Assembly (NCBI GenBank): GCA_002311635.1
Contig: DBZJ01000096.1
Location: 1-22,698 of the forward strand
DNA from: Syntrophaceae bacterium UBA1163
Lineage (GTDB): Bacteria > Desulfobacterota > BSN033 > UBA1163
Reading direction: 5' to 3'
Length of the DNA: 22,698 nt
Program-made: the position numbers and the translations under genes
Shown here: positions 7,929-15,668 of the stretch, piece by piece
Position numbering within the stretch: position 1 is the stretch's first letter
Layout of the letters: every line of letters begins with the position of its first letter
The notes under the pieces: generated by a model
What the model saw: only the letters and a program-made list of their open reading frames with translations
Database searches by the model: none
Told to the model about the DNA's origin: nothing

Positions 7929-8176
7929 GGTCAGGGAGACTGCCAGTAACCAAAAATATTTTTCTGGCTCGATGGTTTCGACCCACTATTGGTTTTGGGA
8001 AGGCAGACGAAGGTTGGATATCCGGCAGCTGGTCCTCCCCCAACCCTGCCGAGTGGAATATCGGTACCAAACAGCCATAACTCAATCATCACAGGCGTCT
8101 GGGAAGAAAGGGACCTGGCTCTCTGGTACCCAATTCCGTCAAGACATGGCGTCTACGGGCTGCACCGGGGATCATT

Positions 8177-9094
8177 TCACTCCAATCTCTTCTCCTGCCG
8201 AAGCTGAGTGACGATCTGCGTAATCTGCGGTAGAGCTTCGATTGCAGCCTTCTCTCCCTCCAGAATCGCCTCGTGCCTTTTTGAAAAATCGCCTGAACCA
8301 ATGTAGGACACCTTTGGTTTGATGACCACATCCGCCTTGCAGACCTGGATCGAGCCGAGTTTTGAATACATGATGTTGATGGATTGCAGGATGGTATCAA
8401 TCGTTCCCTCAGGCTGGGTACGATCCACCGTTGAGGAAATATCCACCGCAATGACAACATCCGCTCCGAGTCTCTTTGCCGCGTCCACAGCCACCGGGCT
8501 GACAACCCCCCCATCCACATAAATTCGATCGGAAATTCTTACCGGCCTGAAAATCCCCGGGATGGAACAGCTCGCCCTGACCGCTGTCCCGGTATTGCCC
8601 TTTCCGAAGACCATCTCCTGACCCGTTTCCAAATCCGTAGCCACGGCATAAAAGGGAATCTTCAACTTTTCCATCGGGGTATGATTCACTGTCTTGTTAA
8701 TGAATTCCTCGAGTTTCTCCCCTTTGATAAACCCATTGCTCGGGATATAGATAACATCGACAATGTCGTCTTTTTGCACCGAGAAAGAAAGTTTTTGAAG
8801 CGCGAAGGCATCCATGCCGTAGGCATACAGGCTCCCCACGACACTCCCCGCGCTGGTTCCCACGATCATGTGAATCGGTATTTTATTCGATTCGAGGATC
8901 TTGAGCACGCCGATATGCGCAAACCCTTTTGACGAACCCGCCCCCAACACCAGAGCAATCTTGGCCGGCTTTGGAGGAAGTTGAACAACCGGCGGCGGCT
9001 GGACTACAGGAGGAGCTTGAGCCTCCTTCAGGGTACAGGATGTGAAGGAAAGCACTGAAATGATGAGAATAGTTAGTAATCTACTCGGCAACAT
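8177..9094 (-). CDS. Patatin-like phospholipase, RssA/NTE type, probable lipoprotein
   Basis: A 305-residue patatin-family lipid acyl hydrolase. The oxyanion-hole glycines are in GAGSSKG (51-57), the nucleophile Ser81 is in GTSAG (79-83), and the dyad aspartate Asp194 is in VDGG. The catalytic pair is therefore intact. The N-terminus is a hydrophobic signal (residues 6-17) ending at SFTSC with Cys20, an imperfect lipobox (Phe at -3), followed by a proline-rich tether with the repeated block PPVVQ (residues 28-41). This suggests a membrane-anchored periplasmic enzyme, unlike the cytoplasmic RssA. The start is secure: AAGGAG (9104-9109, complement) lies nine bases upstream. It converges on the six-cysteine gene, with about 250 bases between them that hold nothing clear. 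Likely substrates are phospholipid or lysophospholipid acyl chains; that comes from the family, not from this sequence. Confidence 0.88.
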   Translation of the reverse strand: MLPSRLLTILIISVLSFTSCTLKEAQAPPVVQPPPVVQLPPKPAKIALVLGAGSSKGFAHIGVLKILESNKIPIHMIVGTSAGSVVGSLYAYGMDAFALQKLSFSVQKDDIVDVIYIPSNGFIKGEKLEEFINKTVNHTPMEKLKIPFYAVATDLETGQEMVFGKGNTGTAVRASCSIPGIFRPVRISDRIYVDGGVVSPVAVDAAKRLGADVVIAVDISSTVDRTQPEGTIDTILQSINIMYSKLGSIQVCKADVVIKPKVSYIGSGDFSKRHEAILEGEKAAIEALPQITQIVTQLRQEKRLE

Positions 9095-9562
9095 CTTTTT
9101 CCACTCCTTTTCCTTAGGTCAATAGTACATTTAGTCGAGGATGATTTGAATATTTTCGGTCAGCTTTTTTTTGCTCACCCTCCCGATCATCCCTAATCTT
9201 TCAAGAAACCGACGATTGTGAAGCTCTTTGCCCAAGAGGCAACGCTTCCCGGAGATGAAACATCATTTCCTATTGCGCCCCGTTCACGGGTCACTTGCCG
9301 GCCAATCGCCCGGAGGTATGATTCTTCTATTACATGGTCCGTTAAAGGGTAAATCCTCTTCAAATGTCTCAAACTCTTGTAAAACCGTCATGGAGTCATC
9401 TGCTGCTGTAGCTGACTCTTTAAGTAGCTGCTTTTTAAGGAATCCTCTCTTGGTGAGTGAAAGGTCTTTGGCTGTTGTGTGTTTCTTCAATGGTACCATT
9501 ATTGGAAATATACCATGATTAGGCGTTTTATCAAGATATTCGTTATGATTATTGCTTGAAGG
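9095..9562. other. Intergenic stretch without a convincing gene
   Basis: Between the patatin gene and lipA. Both strands are open for 70-100 codons around 9230-9518. The minus-strand one (9499 to 9284, 71 codons, starting MVPLKKHTTAKDL) has a plausible protein-like composition but no ribosome site, and I would not call it without homologs. A 12-base perfect palindrome AATGGTACCATT lies at 9490-9501. No terminator is evident for lipA. Confidence 0.4.
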
Positions 9563-10420
9563 CTATTGAACTTCGATTGTTTCAAACATCTGGGCCGCAT
9601 GAAAAGAGCTTCGGACAAAGGGACCTGAGGCAACCGCTCTAAAGCCCATTGTTTCCCCTACCCTTTTATACTCTTCGAATTCTTCAGGGGGAATAAATCG
9701 TATGACCGGTAAACGATCCTGACGGGGTTGAAGGTATTGACCGATCGTCAAGAAGTCACACCCTACCTCTCTCAAATCCTGAAGCACTTCTAAAACCTCG
9801 TCTCGAGTCTCTCCGAATCCAAGCATAAAGCCCGATTTGGTAGCTATGTGCGGATAATCATCTTTTGACGTCTTAAGTAAATTCAGTGATCTTTTGTAGT
9901 CCGCCAGAGGGCGGACTCTCGGATAAAGTCGCGGGATGGTTTCGATATTGTGATTCAGGATCTCCGGCCATTCTTCCAGGACGGTCTTCAAGGAGTCTTG
10001 ATCTCCTTTAAAATCGGGGATCAATACCTCAACCTTTGTCTTCGAATTCAATGCGCGGATGGCTCGAATCGTTTTGGCAAAAGAAGATGCTCCCCCATCC
10101 GGAAGATCATCGCGGGTGACCGAGGTGATGACCACGTAATGGAGACCCATCTTCCGGACAGCCTGGCTAACCCTCCCAGGCTCCGCTTCATCGGGCGGAG
10201 CGGGAACACCACGCTCCACGGCACAAAAACCACAATCCCTTGTACAAACCCTTCCCAGAATGAGAAACGTGGCTGTCCCTCCGGCGAAACACTCAGCCAG
10301 GTTTGGGCAACGGGCCTCCTGGCAAACCGTATGAAGGTCTGTCTGCTTCAGGATTGATCTGACTTTCTCAACATCCCGAAGAGGGGGAATTCGCTTTTTC
10401 AGCCAGGGCGGTTTTCTCAA
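9563..10420 (-). CDS. lipA: Lipoyl synthase (radical SAM)
   Basis: LipA inserts two sulfur atoms at C6 and C8 of protein-bound octanoate, completing the lipoyl cofactor. Both iron-sulfur clusters are readable: the auxiliary cluster in CQEARCPNLAEC (Cys33, 38, 44) and the radical-SAM cluster in CTRDCGFC (Cys59, 63, 66). The C-terminal RSSFHA supplies the conserved serine that ligates the auxiliary cluster. At 285 residues it is a normal bacterial length. The start appears to be TTG (10420) with GAGGGG as ribosome site eight bases upstream; MRKPPWLKKRIP is the usual family opening. It is last in gcvH-lipB-lipA, 18 bases after the lipB stop codon, so its ribosome site lies in that short gap and translation is probably coupled. 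Confidence 0.96.
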   Translation of the reverse strand: MRKPPWLKKRIPPLRDVEKVRSILKQTDLHTVCQEARCPNLAECFAGGTATFLILGRVCTRDCGFCAVERGVPAPPDEAEPGRVSQAVRKMGLHYVVITSVTRDDLPDGGASSFAKTIRAIRALNSKTKVEVLIPDFKGDQDSLKTVLEEWPEILNHNIETIPRLYPRVRPLADYKRSLNLLKTSKDDYPHIATKSGFMLGFGETRDEVLEVLQDLREVGCDFLTIGQYLQPRQDRLPVIRFIPPEEFEEYKRVGETMGFRAVASGPFVRSSFHAAQMFETIEVQ

Positions 10421-10438
10421 CGTTTCTGCCCCTCGTTA

Positions 10439-11158
10439 TCATTTGCATTTCCACGGAATTCCAAGACTCACGTGCTCATTCCAATCCGTTATCAGCTCTT
10501 GTATATCTTTTTCCTCCCATTCCCCTTTAAAGACCTCTCTGAAATTCAGAGAGAGACTCTTGGTCACACTTTCTCGGGAGATCCTTTTTCCAAGAATCTT
10601 TGCCATAGAGGTCATCTTCTTTTCTTTGAGCCCGCATGCGTTGATGAGGTCAAAGTGTTTTAGGTCTGTCTCGTAGTTAAGCGCAATGCCGTGGAGGGAT
10701 ATCTTTCTTTTTATCGCCACCCCGACTGAGGCAATCTTCTCTTCGGCCACCCAGACACCTCGATTTAAGGGGTCTCTTCTTCCTTCAATTCCAAAATCCC
10801 TGAGGACGCGCAGAACAATTTCCTCCAGCTGATCGACGTATCGAATGACCCGATACCCGTATTCTTCCAGATTGAGGATGGGGTAGGCCACGATCTGCCC
10901 AGGACCGTGGTAGGTGACATCCCCGCCCCTCTCCACATGGAAAATGGGAATCTTCATTCCCTCCAAGACTTCTGAAGGTGCTACCAGATGGGATCGGTTT
11001 CCACGTCTTCCAAGGGTAATCACATGGGGATGTTCAAGGATCAGCAGTACATCCGGTAACTCCTCTTCCACTCGCTTCGACCAGAATCGATGCTGGAGAT
11101 CCAATGCCTTTTCATAATCAACCAGACCCAAATCAATGATATATCCTCTACGATCCAT
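10439..11158 (-). CDS. lipB: Octanoyl-ACP:protein octanoyltransferase
   Basis: LipB transfers octanoate from acyl carrier protein to the lipoyl lysine of target proteins, the step before LipA. The family motif RGGDVTYHGPGQ is at 77-88, with Lys141 (EEKIASVG) and Cys175 (NACG) as the conserved catalytic pair that carries the acyl thioester. I choose ATG 11158 (239 residues, MDRRGYIIDLG) over an upstream in-frame TTG at 11173 because sequence similarity in this family normally begins at about this point; neither has a strong ribosome site. It sits 42 bases after gcvH and 18 before lipA, so octanoyl transfer, sulfur insertion and one acceptor protein are encoded together. Confidence 0.95.
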   Translation of the reverse strand: MDRRGYIIDLGLVDYEKALDLQHRFWSKRVEEELPDVLLILEHPHVITLGRRGNRSHLVAPSEVLEGMKIPIFHVERGGDVTYHGPGQIVAYPILNLEEYGYRVIRYVDQLEEIVLRVLRDFGIEGRRDPLNRGVWVAEEKIASVGVAIKRKISLHGIALNYETDLKHFDLINACGLKEKKMTSMAKILGKRISRESVTKSLSLNFREVFKGEWEEKDIQELITDWNEHVSLGIPWKCK

Positions 11159-11200
11159 AAATCTTATTTGCAAAATTCGAAAGCTCGTCCGACACCAGAG

Positions 11201-11587
11201 TTATTCATCCGTTGCCAAAGACCCCTGATAGGCTTTAGAGGATAGGAGCCCCTTTAACTCCCCTCTGTTTTGAATCTCCATTTTAATCAGCCATCCCTTT
11301 CCGTATGGGTCTTCATTGATGAATTCGGGATGATCCTTCAGGGCAAAATTTGCCTCCGTCACTCTACCCGTCACCGGAGTGTAAACATCAGCAACGGTCT
11401 TGACCGACTCGACCACTCCAATGCTATCTCCTCTCTCAAATTCAGAGCCGACTTCGGGGAGATCCACATAGACCACATCTTTCAACTGACTCTGAGCATA
11501 GTCCGTCACCCCGATCGTCACCTTGCCCCCTTCGTCTCTCACCCATTCATGGGTATCGGCATAAAGCAGATCCTCTGGGAATGTCAT
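11201..11587 (-). CDS. gcvH: Glycine cleavage system H protein
   Basis: The H protein carries the lipoyl arm that shuttles the aminomethyl group of glycine between the P, T and L proteins. The lipoyl-lysine site is Lys63 in VVESVKTVADVY, and the opening MTFPEDLLYADTHEWV is the standard family start. The frame stays open upstream to an ATG at 11635 (16 more residues), but a predicted promoter overlaps that codon, so I take ATG 11587, giving 128 residues, the usual size. No clear ribosome site precedes either. gcvT and gcvP are absent from the window; next to lipB and lipA its evident role here is as their lipoylation substrate. It could serve glycine cleavage with genes elsewhere, or another lipoyl-dependent route. 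Confidence 0.95.
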   Translation of the reverse strand: MTFPEDLLYADTHEWVRDEGGKVTIGVTDYAQSQLKDVVYVDLPEVGSEFERGDSIGVVESVKTVADVYTPVTGRVTEANFALKDHPEFINEDPYGKGWLIKMEIQNRGELKGLLSSKAYQGSLATDE

Positions 11588-11635
11588 AACACTGCACTGT
11601 TGTTCTTCAGGAAGTTTTACAGGCATGCTGGTCAT

Positions 11636-11664
11636 ATTATCATAGAAGTTGTGGAAAAATTCAA
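11636..11664 (-). promoter_or_regulatory. Putative promoter of gcvH-lipB-lipA
   Basis: Read on the minus strand: TTGAAT (11664-11659), 17 bases, GATAAT (11641-11636). The -10 matches consensus at five of six positions and the -35 at four. Transcription would begin near 11629, after the longest possible gcvH ATG and about 40 bases before ATG 11587. Confidence 0.45.
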
Positions 11665-11716
11665 AATCCCGCCTACCCCCCTCGCCCGTTCTCTTTTTAC
11701 ACCCTGCGACCGCAAA

Positions 11717-11879
11717 GGGCGGGCAGGGATGTCGAGAAAGTTTTACAACGGCACATCTTCACGTTAACTCCCTACGAGGAAAGAATTGATACCTATTGAG
11801 CAATTACAGACTCCTGTTAGCTTTACCCTCTAAAATAACCGCATTTGTAAAACTTTAGACATATTCTTGCCCGCCGCCC
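11717..11879. repeat. Imperfect inverted-repeat element, MITE-like
   Basis: Two arms of about 35-41 bases point towards each other around an 87-base centre. The left arm (11717-11751) and the complement of the right arm (11839-11879) both begin GGGCGG, share the perfect 12-mer AAAGTTTTACAA (11737-11748 against 11845-11856) and end in CGG, with small gaps between. No ORF fits inside. It lies between the end of livF and the gcvH promoter. It could be a small non-autonomous transposable element or a long RNA hairpin at the end of the liv transcript. Confidence 0.5.
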
Positions 11880-11914
11880 TCCCCGAATTTTTTCACACGA
11901 TAAGGGGATTGGAT

Positions 11915-12640
11915 TCACTCTCCCAGGTAGGCCTTCTTAACCTTCTCATCCTTGGCCAATTCCCTCGCGTCTCCTTCCAAAAGGATGTTGCCCGTCTCCA
12001 AGACATAACCCCGGTGCGCATATTTGAGAGCGATCCTTGCATTCTGCTCCACCAGCAAAATCGTCGTCCCTTGCTGATTGATCTCCTTCAAAACGTGAAA
12101 GAGCTCATACATCAAAAAAGGAGCAAGTCCCATGGAAGGTTCGTCCAGAAGCATCATCCTGCCTCCGGTCATCATGGCGCGGGCAACGGAGAGCATCTGC
12201 TGTTCTCCGCCGCTCAGGGTATCCGCCGCCTGATGGCGGCGCTCCTCCAACCTCGGGAAGAGGCCGAAGATCCGTTTTGTCTTTTTCTGAATCTCTTGAC
12301 GATCCTCATGGGCGTAGGCTGCAATCTTCAAATTCTCCCATACCGTCAGATTCCCGAAGATCCGCCTCCCCTCCGGCACCAGGGAGATCCCCAGCCGGCT
12401 CACGACGTGATGGGGCGAAAACTGTGTGAGATCTCTCCCTTCAAAAATCATCTTTCCTGAGTGGTAGACCGGAGCTTCAGGAGGAGGGAGGCGCATAATG
12501 CTCATCAGGGTTGTAGACTTTCCAGCGCCGTTGGCGCCGATTAAGGTAACAATCTCCCCTTCCCTCACACCAAAGGTAATTCCATGAAGGGCCTCAATAG
12601 GGCCGTAGCCAACGCGAAGATCTTCAACGCAGAGGAGCAT
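11915..12640 (-). CDS. livF: Branched-chain amino-acid ABC transporter, ATP-binding protein LivF
   Basis: One of two ATPases that drive the LivHM channel, on the inner face of the membrane. Walker A is GANGAGKST (35-43), the ABC signature is LSGGEQQ and Walker B with the catalytic glutamate is MMLLDEP. The domain is short (241 residues), without the extra loop of LivG, and ends in the typical GxARELAxDxxVxxAYLGE form. The start is ATG 12640, which shares one base with the livG stop (TGATG), so translation is coupled; an upstream TTG at 12643 overlaps that stop. AGAGG just upstream is the ribosome site. It is the last gene of livKHMGF. Confidence 0.94.
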   Translation of the reverse strand: MLLCVEDLRVGYGPIEALHGITFGVREGEIVTLIGANGAGKSTTLMSIMRLPPPEAPVYHSGKMIFEGRDLTQFSPHHVVSRLGISLVPEGRRIFGNLTVWENLKIAAYAHEDRQEIQKKTKRIFGLFPRLEERRHQAADTLSGGEQQMLSVARAMMTGGRMMLLDEPSMGLAPFLMYELFHVLKEINQQGTTILLVEQNARIALKYAHRGYVLETGNILLEGDARELAKDEKVKKAYLGE

Positions 12641-13407
12641 CAACCGACCTCTTTCCCCAGGTAGGCCTCCACCACGCGAGGGTTACCCTGGATTTCCTCA
12701 GGCGTTCCTTCCGCGATCGTCTGTCCGAAATCCAATACCTGAATTCTCTCGCAAAGATTCATCACCACTCTCATCTCGTGCTCGATCAGCCAGATCGTCA
12801 GGTTGAACTCCTTGCGGATCCATCGGATGAGCCCGATGAGCGCCTCCTTCTCGCCGAGGTTCATGCCTGCAGAAGGTTCATCCAGAAGCAGCAGTTTGGG
12901 GCGTAAAATGAGAGCCCGAGCAATTTCCACCTTGCGCTGGAGGCCATAGGGAAGATTCTTGGCCAGTTCCTCGGCATGATCCCGGAGTCCCATAATCTCG
13001 AGAACCTCTCTCGCCCTTCGCCCGATCCCTTTTTCGGCTGTATGGTATCGGGAGGTCTGAAAGATCGTGTCGAGAAATCCATAGCCCAATTTATAATTAT
13101 GGCAGACCCGGATGTTGTCGAGGACGGTCATTTCAGGCCAGAGACGAATGTTTTGAAACGTCCTGGCTATCCCCATGGCTGTCACCTGATGGGGATAGAG
13201 TCTTCCCAGGCTTCGCCCATCGATTCTTACTTCTCCGTGAGTGGGATGGTAAACCCCACACACCAGGTTGAACACCGTCGTCTTGCCGGCGCCGTTGGGT
13301 CCGATCAAGCCCGTCAGCTCTCCACCGTCAAAGGTAAGGTTGAAATCGGAAACGGCTCTCAATCCTCCGAAAAAATGCGTTAACGCGCGCACCTCAAAAA
13401 GCGGCAT
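12640..13407 (-). CDS. livG: Branched-chain amino-acid ABC transporter, ATP-binding protein LivG
   Basis: The partner ATPase of LivF. Walker A is GPNGAGKTT, followed by the long NIRLWPEMTVLDNIRV insert region characteristic of LivG. The signature is degenerate (NLPYGLQRKVEIARAL in place of LSGGQ), which is normal for LivG, and Walker B is LLLLDEPSAGM. It ends EGTPEEIQGNPRVVEAYLG, also family-typical. ATG 13407 is chosen over a TTG at 13428 because AGGGAGGAGG (13411-13420, complement) immediately precedes it; the protein is then 255 residues. The gene begins 14 bases before the end of livM and runs into livF by one base. Confidence 0.94.
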   Translation of the reverse strand: MPLFEVRALTHFFGGLRAVSDFNLTFDGGELTGLIGPNGAGKTTVFNLVCGVYHPTHGEVRIDGRSLGRLYPHQVTAMGIARTFQNIRLWPEMTVLDNIRVCHNYKLGYGFLDTIFQTSRYHTAEKGIGRRAREVLEIMGLRDHAEELAKNLPYGLQRKVEIARALILRPKLLLLDEPSAGMNLGEKEALIGLIRWIRKEFNLTIWLIEHEMRVVMNLCERIQVLDFGQTIAEGTPEEIQGNPRVVEAYLGKEVG

Positions 13408-14428
13408 GGACCTCCTCCCTTGAACCAAAAATACGCTTAAGAATTGGGAAAACGTCCGTCAACTCTCGATGACCCAGCAACCCTTCTGTACGAAAGAGCA
13501 TCAGGAGGATCAGGATGAACGGAACGACGACCCACTTATAAAGCTGCAACGGCCTCAGAATCTCAAGGAGGAGCGTGAAGAGGACTGCACTGAGCACGGA
13601 CCCGCTCAACGAACCCATCCCTCCTAAATAGACCATCACGAGTGCTTCGGTAGATTTCATAATCCCGAAGCTGCCGGGGTTGATGTAACCTAGGATGTGA
13701 GCGAACAGGCCTCCTGCCAACCCCGCAAGCCCGGAAGAGAGCATGAAGGCCACCATCTTTGCCCTTCGGGTGTTGACGCCCATAATCTCGGCAGCGATCT
13801 CGTCCTCACGAATAGCGATAATTCCCTTGCCGTATGTGGAGGAGACAAAACGCTTGATGAGCAAAACGGTCAGGAAAACAAAGGCCCATGTCCAGATCAT
13901 CATCCAGGGGATATCCGCCACCTCTTTCATCCCGTTGACCACCCGGGCCATCCCCATGAAGCCCCGGGCTCCGCCGATGGGCTGGATGTTCTCAATGGCA
14001 GACTTGACGATGTAGTTGACCGCCAGGGTGATGATGGCCAGGTAATCTCCCCGGGTTCGGAAGGAAGGAATGGCCACCAGGAGCCCCGCGAGGGCCGCGA
14101 TGACACCTCCGAAAAGGAGGATGAAAGGAAAAAGCACGACCGCCCATGCAGGAGGCAGAAGGTTAGGACCAAACACGGACTCTGCCGTAAAGCACCAGAC
14201 GGTGACGAGCGAGGCCGCGTAGGCTCCTACAGCCATGAACCCCGCGTGCCCGCAGGAAAACTCGCCCATGTATCCATTGACAAGGTTCAGGCTCGACGAC
14301 ATCATGATGTTGACGCCGACAAACATGAGAACCAACTGAATGTAAGAGCTTAGCGTTCCAGCCCAGGATAGCCCCACAACCAAAACGAAGAAAAGAAACG
14401 CCGAAAGTGTCAAAGAATACTGTTTCAT
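13394..14428 (-). CDS. livM: Branched-chain amino-acid ABC transporter permease LivM
   Basis: Membrane half of the LivHM channel: about eight to ten hydrophobic segments, with the coupling-helix region GMGSLSGSVLSA and the SLNLVNGYMGEFSCGHAGFM block typical of LivM. The cytoplasmic stretch IREDEIAAEIMGVNTRRAK is the EAA-like loop that contacts the ATPases. I choose ATG 14428 (344 residues, MKQYSLTLSAF) because the other ATG, at 14449, lies inside an inverted-repeat element. The ribosome site is poor (GTAGG touching the ATG), so the exact start is uncertain. The gene overlaps livG by 14 bases and follows livH after a 170-base gap filled by that repeat. Confidence 0.93.
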   Translation of the reverse strand: MKQYSLTLSAFLFFVLVVGLSWAGTLSSYIQLVLMFVGVNIMMSSSLNLVNGYMGEFSCGHAGFMAVGAYAASLVTVWCFTAESVFGPNLLPPAWAVVLFPFILLFGGVIAALAGLLVAIPSFRTRGDYLAIITLAVNYIVKSAIENIQPIGGARGFMGMARVVNGMKEVADIPWMMIWTWAFVFLTVLLIKRFVSSTYGKGIIAIREDEIAAEIMGVNTRRAKMVAFMLSSGLAGLAGGLFAHILGYINPGSFGIMKSTEALVMVYLGGMGSLSGSVLSAVLFTLLLEILRPLQLYKWVVVPFILILLMLFRTEGLLGHRELTDVFPILKRIFGSREEVHAAF

Positions 14429-14447
14429 CCTACAAAACCAAACGAGC

Positions 14448-14587
14448 ATTCTGGAATCCAGAATTCAGGAGCCAGAATCCAGAATAGAAGAAAGATATGC
14501 CTCCAGTAACTTACTACTTGAAAATGTTTCGCAGGTGGCCGTTTCATTCTGGGATTCGACTCCTGGATTCTGAATTCTGGATTCTGA
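14448..14587. repeat. Inverted-repeat element within the liv operon
   Basis: Two arms, 14448-14485 and 14546-14587, are imperfect complements around a 60-base centre. They share the exact 15-mer GAATCCAGAATTCAG and are built from repeats of GAATCCAGAAT, which is itself nearly palindromic. The element fills nearly the whole gap between livH and livM and could fold into a long hairpin in the transcript. It resembles small dispersed palindromic repeats or MITEs of environmental proteobacterial genomes; whether it recurs in this genome cannot be seen here. Confidence 0.6.
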
Positions 14588-14599
14588 CTTCTCCTTTGT

Positions 14600-15532
14600 T
14601 CAAACTTTGGTTCTCCTCGCAATGCCGAAGATTCCATTGGGACGGAGGGTTAGAATCAACAAAAGGACCCCGAAGGCAATGAGATCCCGGAAGGTTGAAG
14701 GGAATACGGTCGCGACGAAGATCTCCGTGAATCCCAGAATGAATCCTCCCGCAATCGCTCCGCGAATCTCACCGATTCCGCCCACCACGGCTGCGATGAA
14801 CGCCTTCCAGCCCACCAGCGCTCCCATATACGGCTCCAGGACCGGGTAAGAGACGGCGAAGAGGATTCCAGCTACAGCGGCCATTGAAGATCCGAGCACA
14901 AAGGTCATGACAATAATCGTGTCCACCGGAACCCCCATCAGGGGAACGGCCATCCGATCATAAGAGATGGCCCGCATGGCCATACCCCATTTGGTCTTGA
15001 GCACCACAGTCTGAAGGAAGACGAAGACCAAGAGCGTGACGATGATGACAATAATCTTTGTATTGGAGAAGTTCACCCCTCCCACGCTGTACAGGACCTT
15101 GGGGATCAACTCAGGAAAGTTTCTGCGACTGGCCCCGAGCAGGGCAAGGTTCCCATTCTCAAGCAATAACCCTACCATCAGGGCAGTGATCACCAAGTAA
15201 AGCCGGCTGACACCCTTTCGCCTGAGAGGACGGTAAGCCACCCTTTCGATGGCCACCCCCACCCCGGCTGTTAAAGCCATGGTCAGAAGAAAGGTCAGGA
15301 AAATGACAAGGCCGCCGGACAATTTCCAAGGAAGTTGAAAACCATAGGCTCCCAGCAGAAAGGTTGAGATGAAAAAACCGATGTACGCCCCCACCATGAA
15401 GATATCTCCATGGGCAAAATTGATGAGCAGCAAAACCCCATAGACCATTGAATAACCCAGGGCGATGAGGGCGTAAAAGCTTCCCCACTGGAGGGCGTTC
15501 ATGACATTCTGAATGAATATGGAGAGAGTCAA
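14600..15532 (-). CDS. livH: Branched-chain amino-acid ABC transporter permease LivH
   Basis: The other channel subunit, 310 residues with about eight membrane segments. The opening SFYALIALGYSMVYG and the LINFAHGDIFMVGAY block are diagnostic for LivH, as are the GWKAFIAAVVGGIGEIRGA segment and the RPNGIFG end. The start is taken as TTG 15532 (MTLSIFIQNVMNAL), supported by GGGAGA eight bases upstream and by normal family length; the first ATG, at 15502, would remove ten residues. It follows livK after 136 bases and precedes livM after an inverted-repeat insertion. Confidence 0.94.
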   Translation of the reverse strand: MTLSIFIQNVMNALQWGSFYALIALGYSMVYGVLLLINFAHGDIFMVGAYIGFFISTFLLGAYGFQLPWKLSGGLVIFLTFLLTMALTAGVGVAIERVAYRPLRRKGVSRLYLVITALMVGLLLENGNLALLGASRRNFPELIPKVLYSVGGVNFSNTKIIVIIVTLLVFVFLQTVVLKTKWGMAMRAISYDRMAVPLMGVPVDTIIVMTFVLGSSMAAVAGILFAVSYPVLEPYMGALVGWKAFIAAVVGGIGEIRGAIAGGFILGFTEIFVATVFPSTFRDLIAFGVLLLILTLRPNGIFGIARRTKV

Positions 15533-15605
15533 TTCTCTTGTCTCCCAGACGAAACTACCCTCGACCTAAAGATAAGGGCTTTCCATCATCCTGAAGACTA
15601 AAGGA

Positions 15606-15643
15606 AGAGCGGAGGAAGTGTTTCACCCGCCCGCCCCCGCTCT
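15606..15643 (-). terminator. Possible intercistronic hairpin between livK and livH
   Basis: AGAGCGG (15606-15612) pairs with CCGCTCT (15637-15643) around a 24-base loop containing a C-rich run (G-rich on the transcribed minus strand). No U run follows. Such a structure could stabilise the livK mRNA 3' end or give partial termination, which would keep the binding protein in excess over the permease. Weak as drawn. Confidence 0.3.
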
Positions 15644-15668
15644 CTGAAGGAGTTTACCCAGAGGTCTC

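Noticed and set aside
7943..7969. GCCAG/CTGGC hairpin as terminator of the six-cysteine gene
   Set aside because: The T run lies inside the loop rather than after the stem, and the stem is only five pairs.
7750..8211. 153-codon plus-strand ORF overlapping the six-cysteine gene and the patatin end
   Set aside because: It overlaps two better-supported genes, has no ribosome site and its translation has no domain-like pattern.
9228..9518. Plus-strand 96-codon ORF in the gap between the patatin gene and lipA
   Set aside because: No ribosome site and no domain; an overlapping minus-strand frame is equally open, which points to chance.
11867..12460. 197-codon plus-strand ORF opposite livF, and 13697-14353 opposite livM
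   Set aside because: Both are antisense shadows of genes with clear ABC motifs or membrane segments; the one opposite livM is a low-complexity His/Gly/Asp-rich translation.
15618..15643. G-quadruplex on the minus strand between livK and livH
   Set aside because: Only three adjacent runs of three or more Gs are present, one short of a standard quadruplex.
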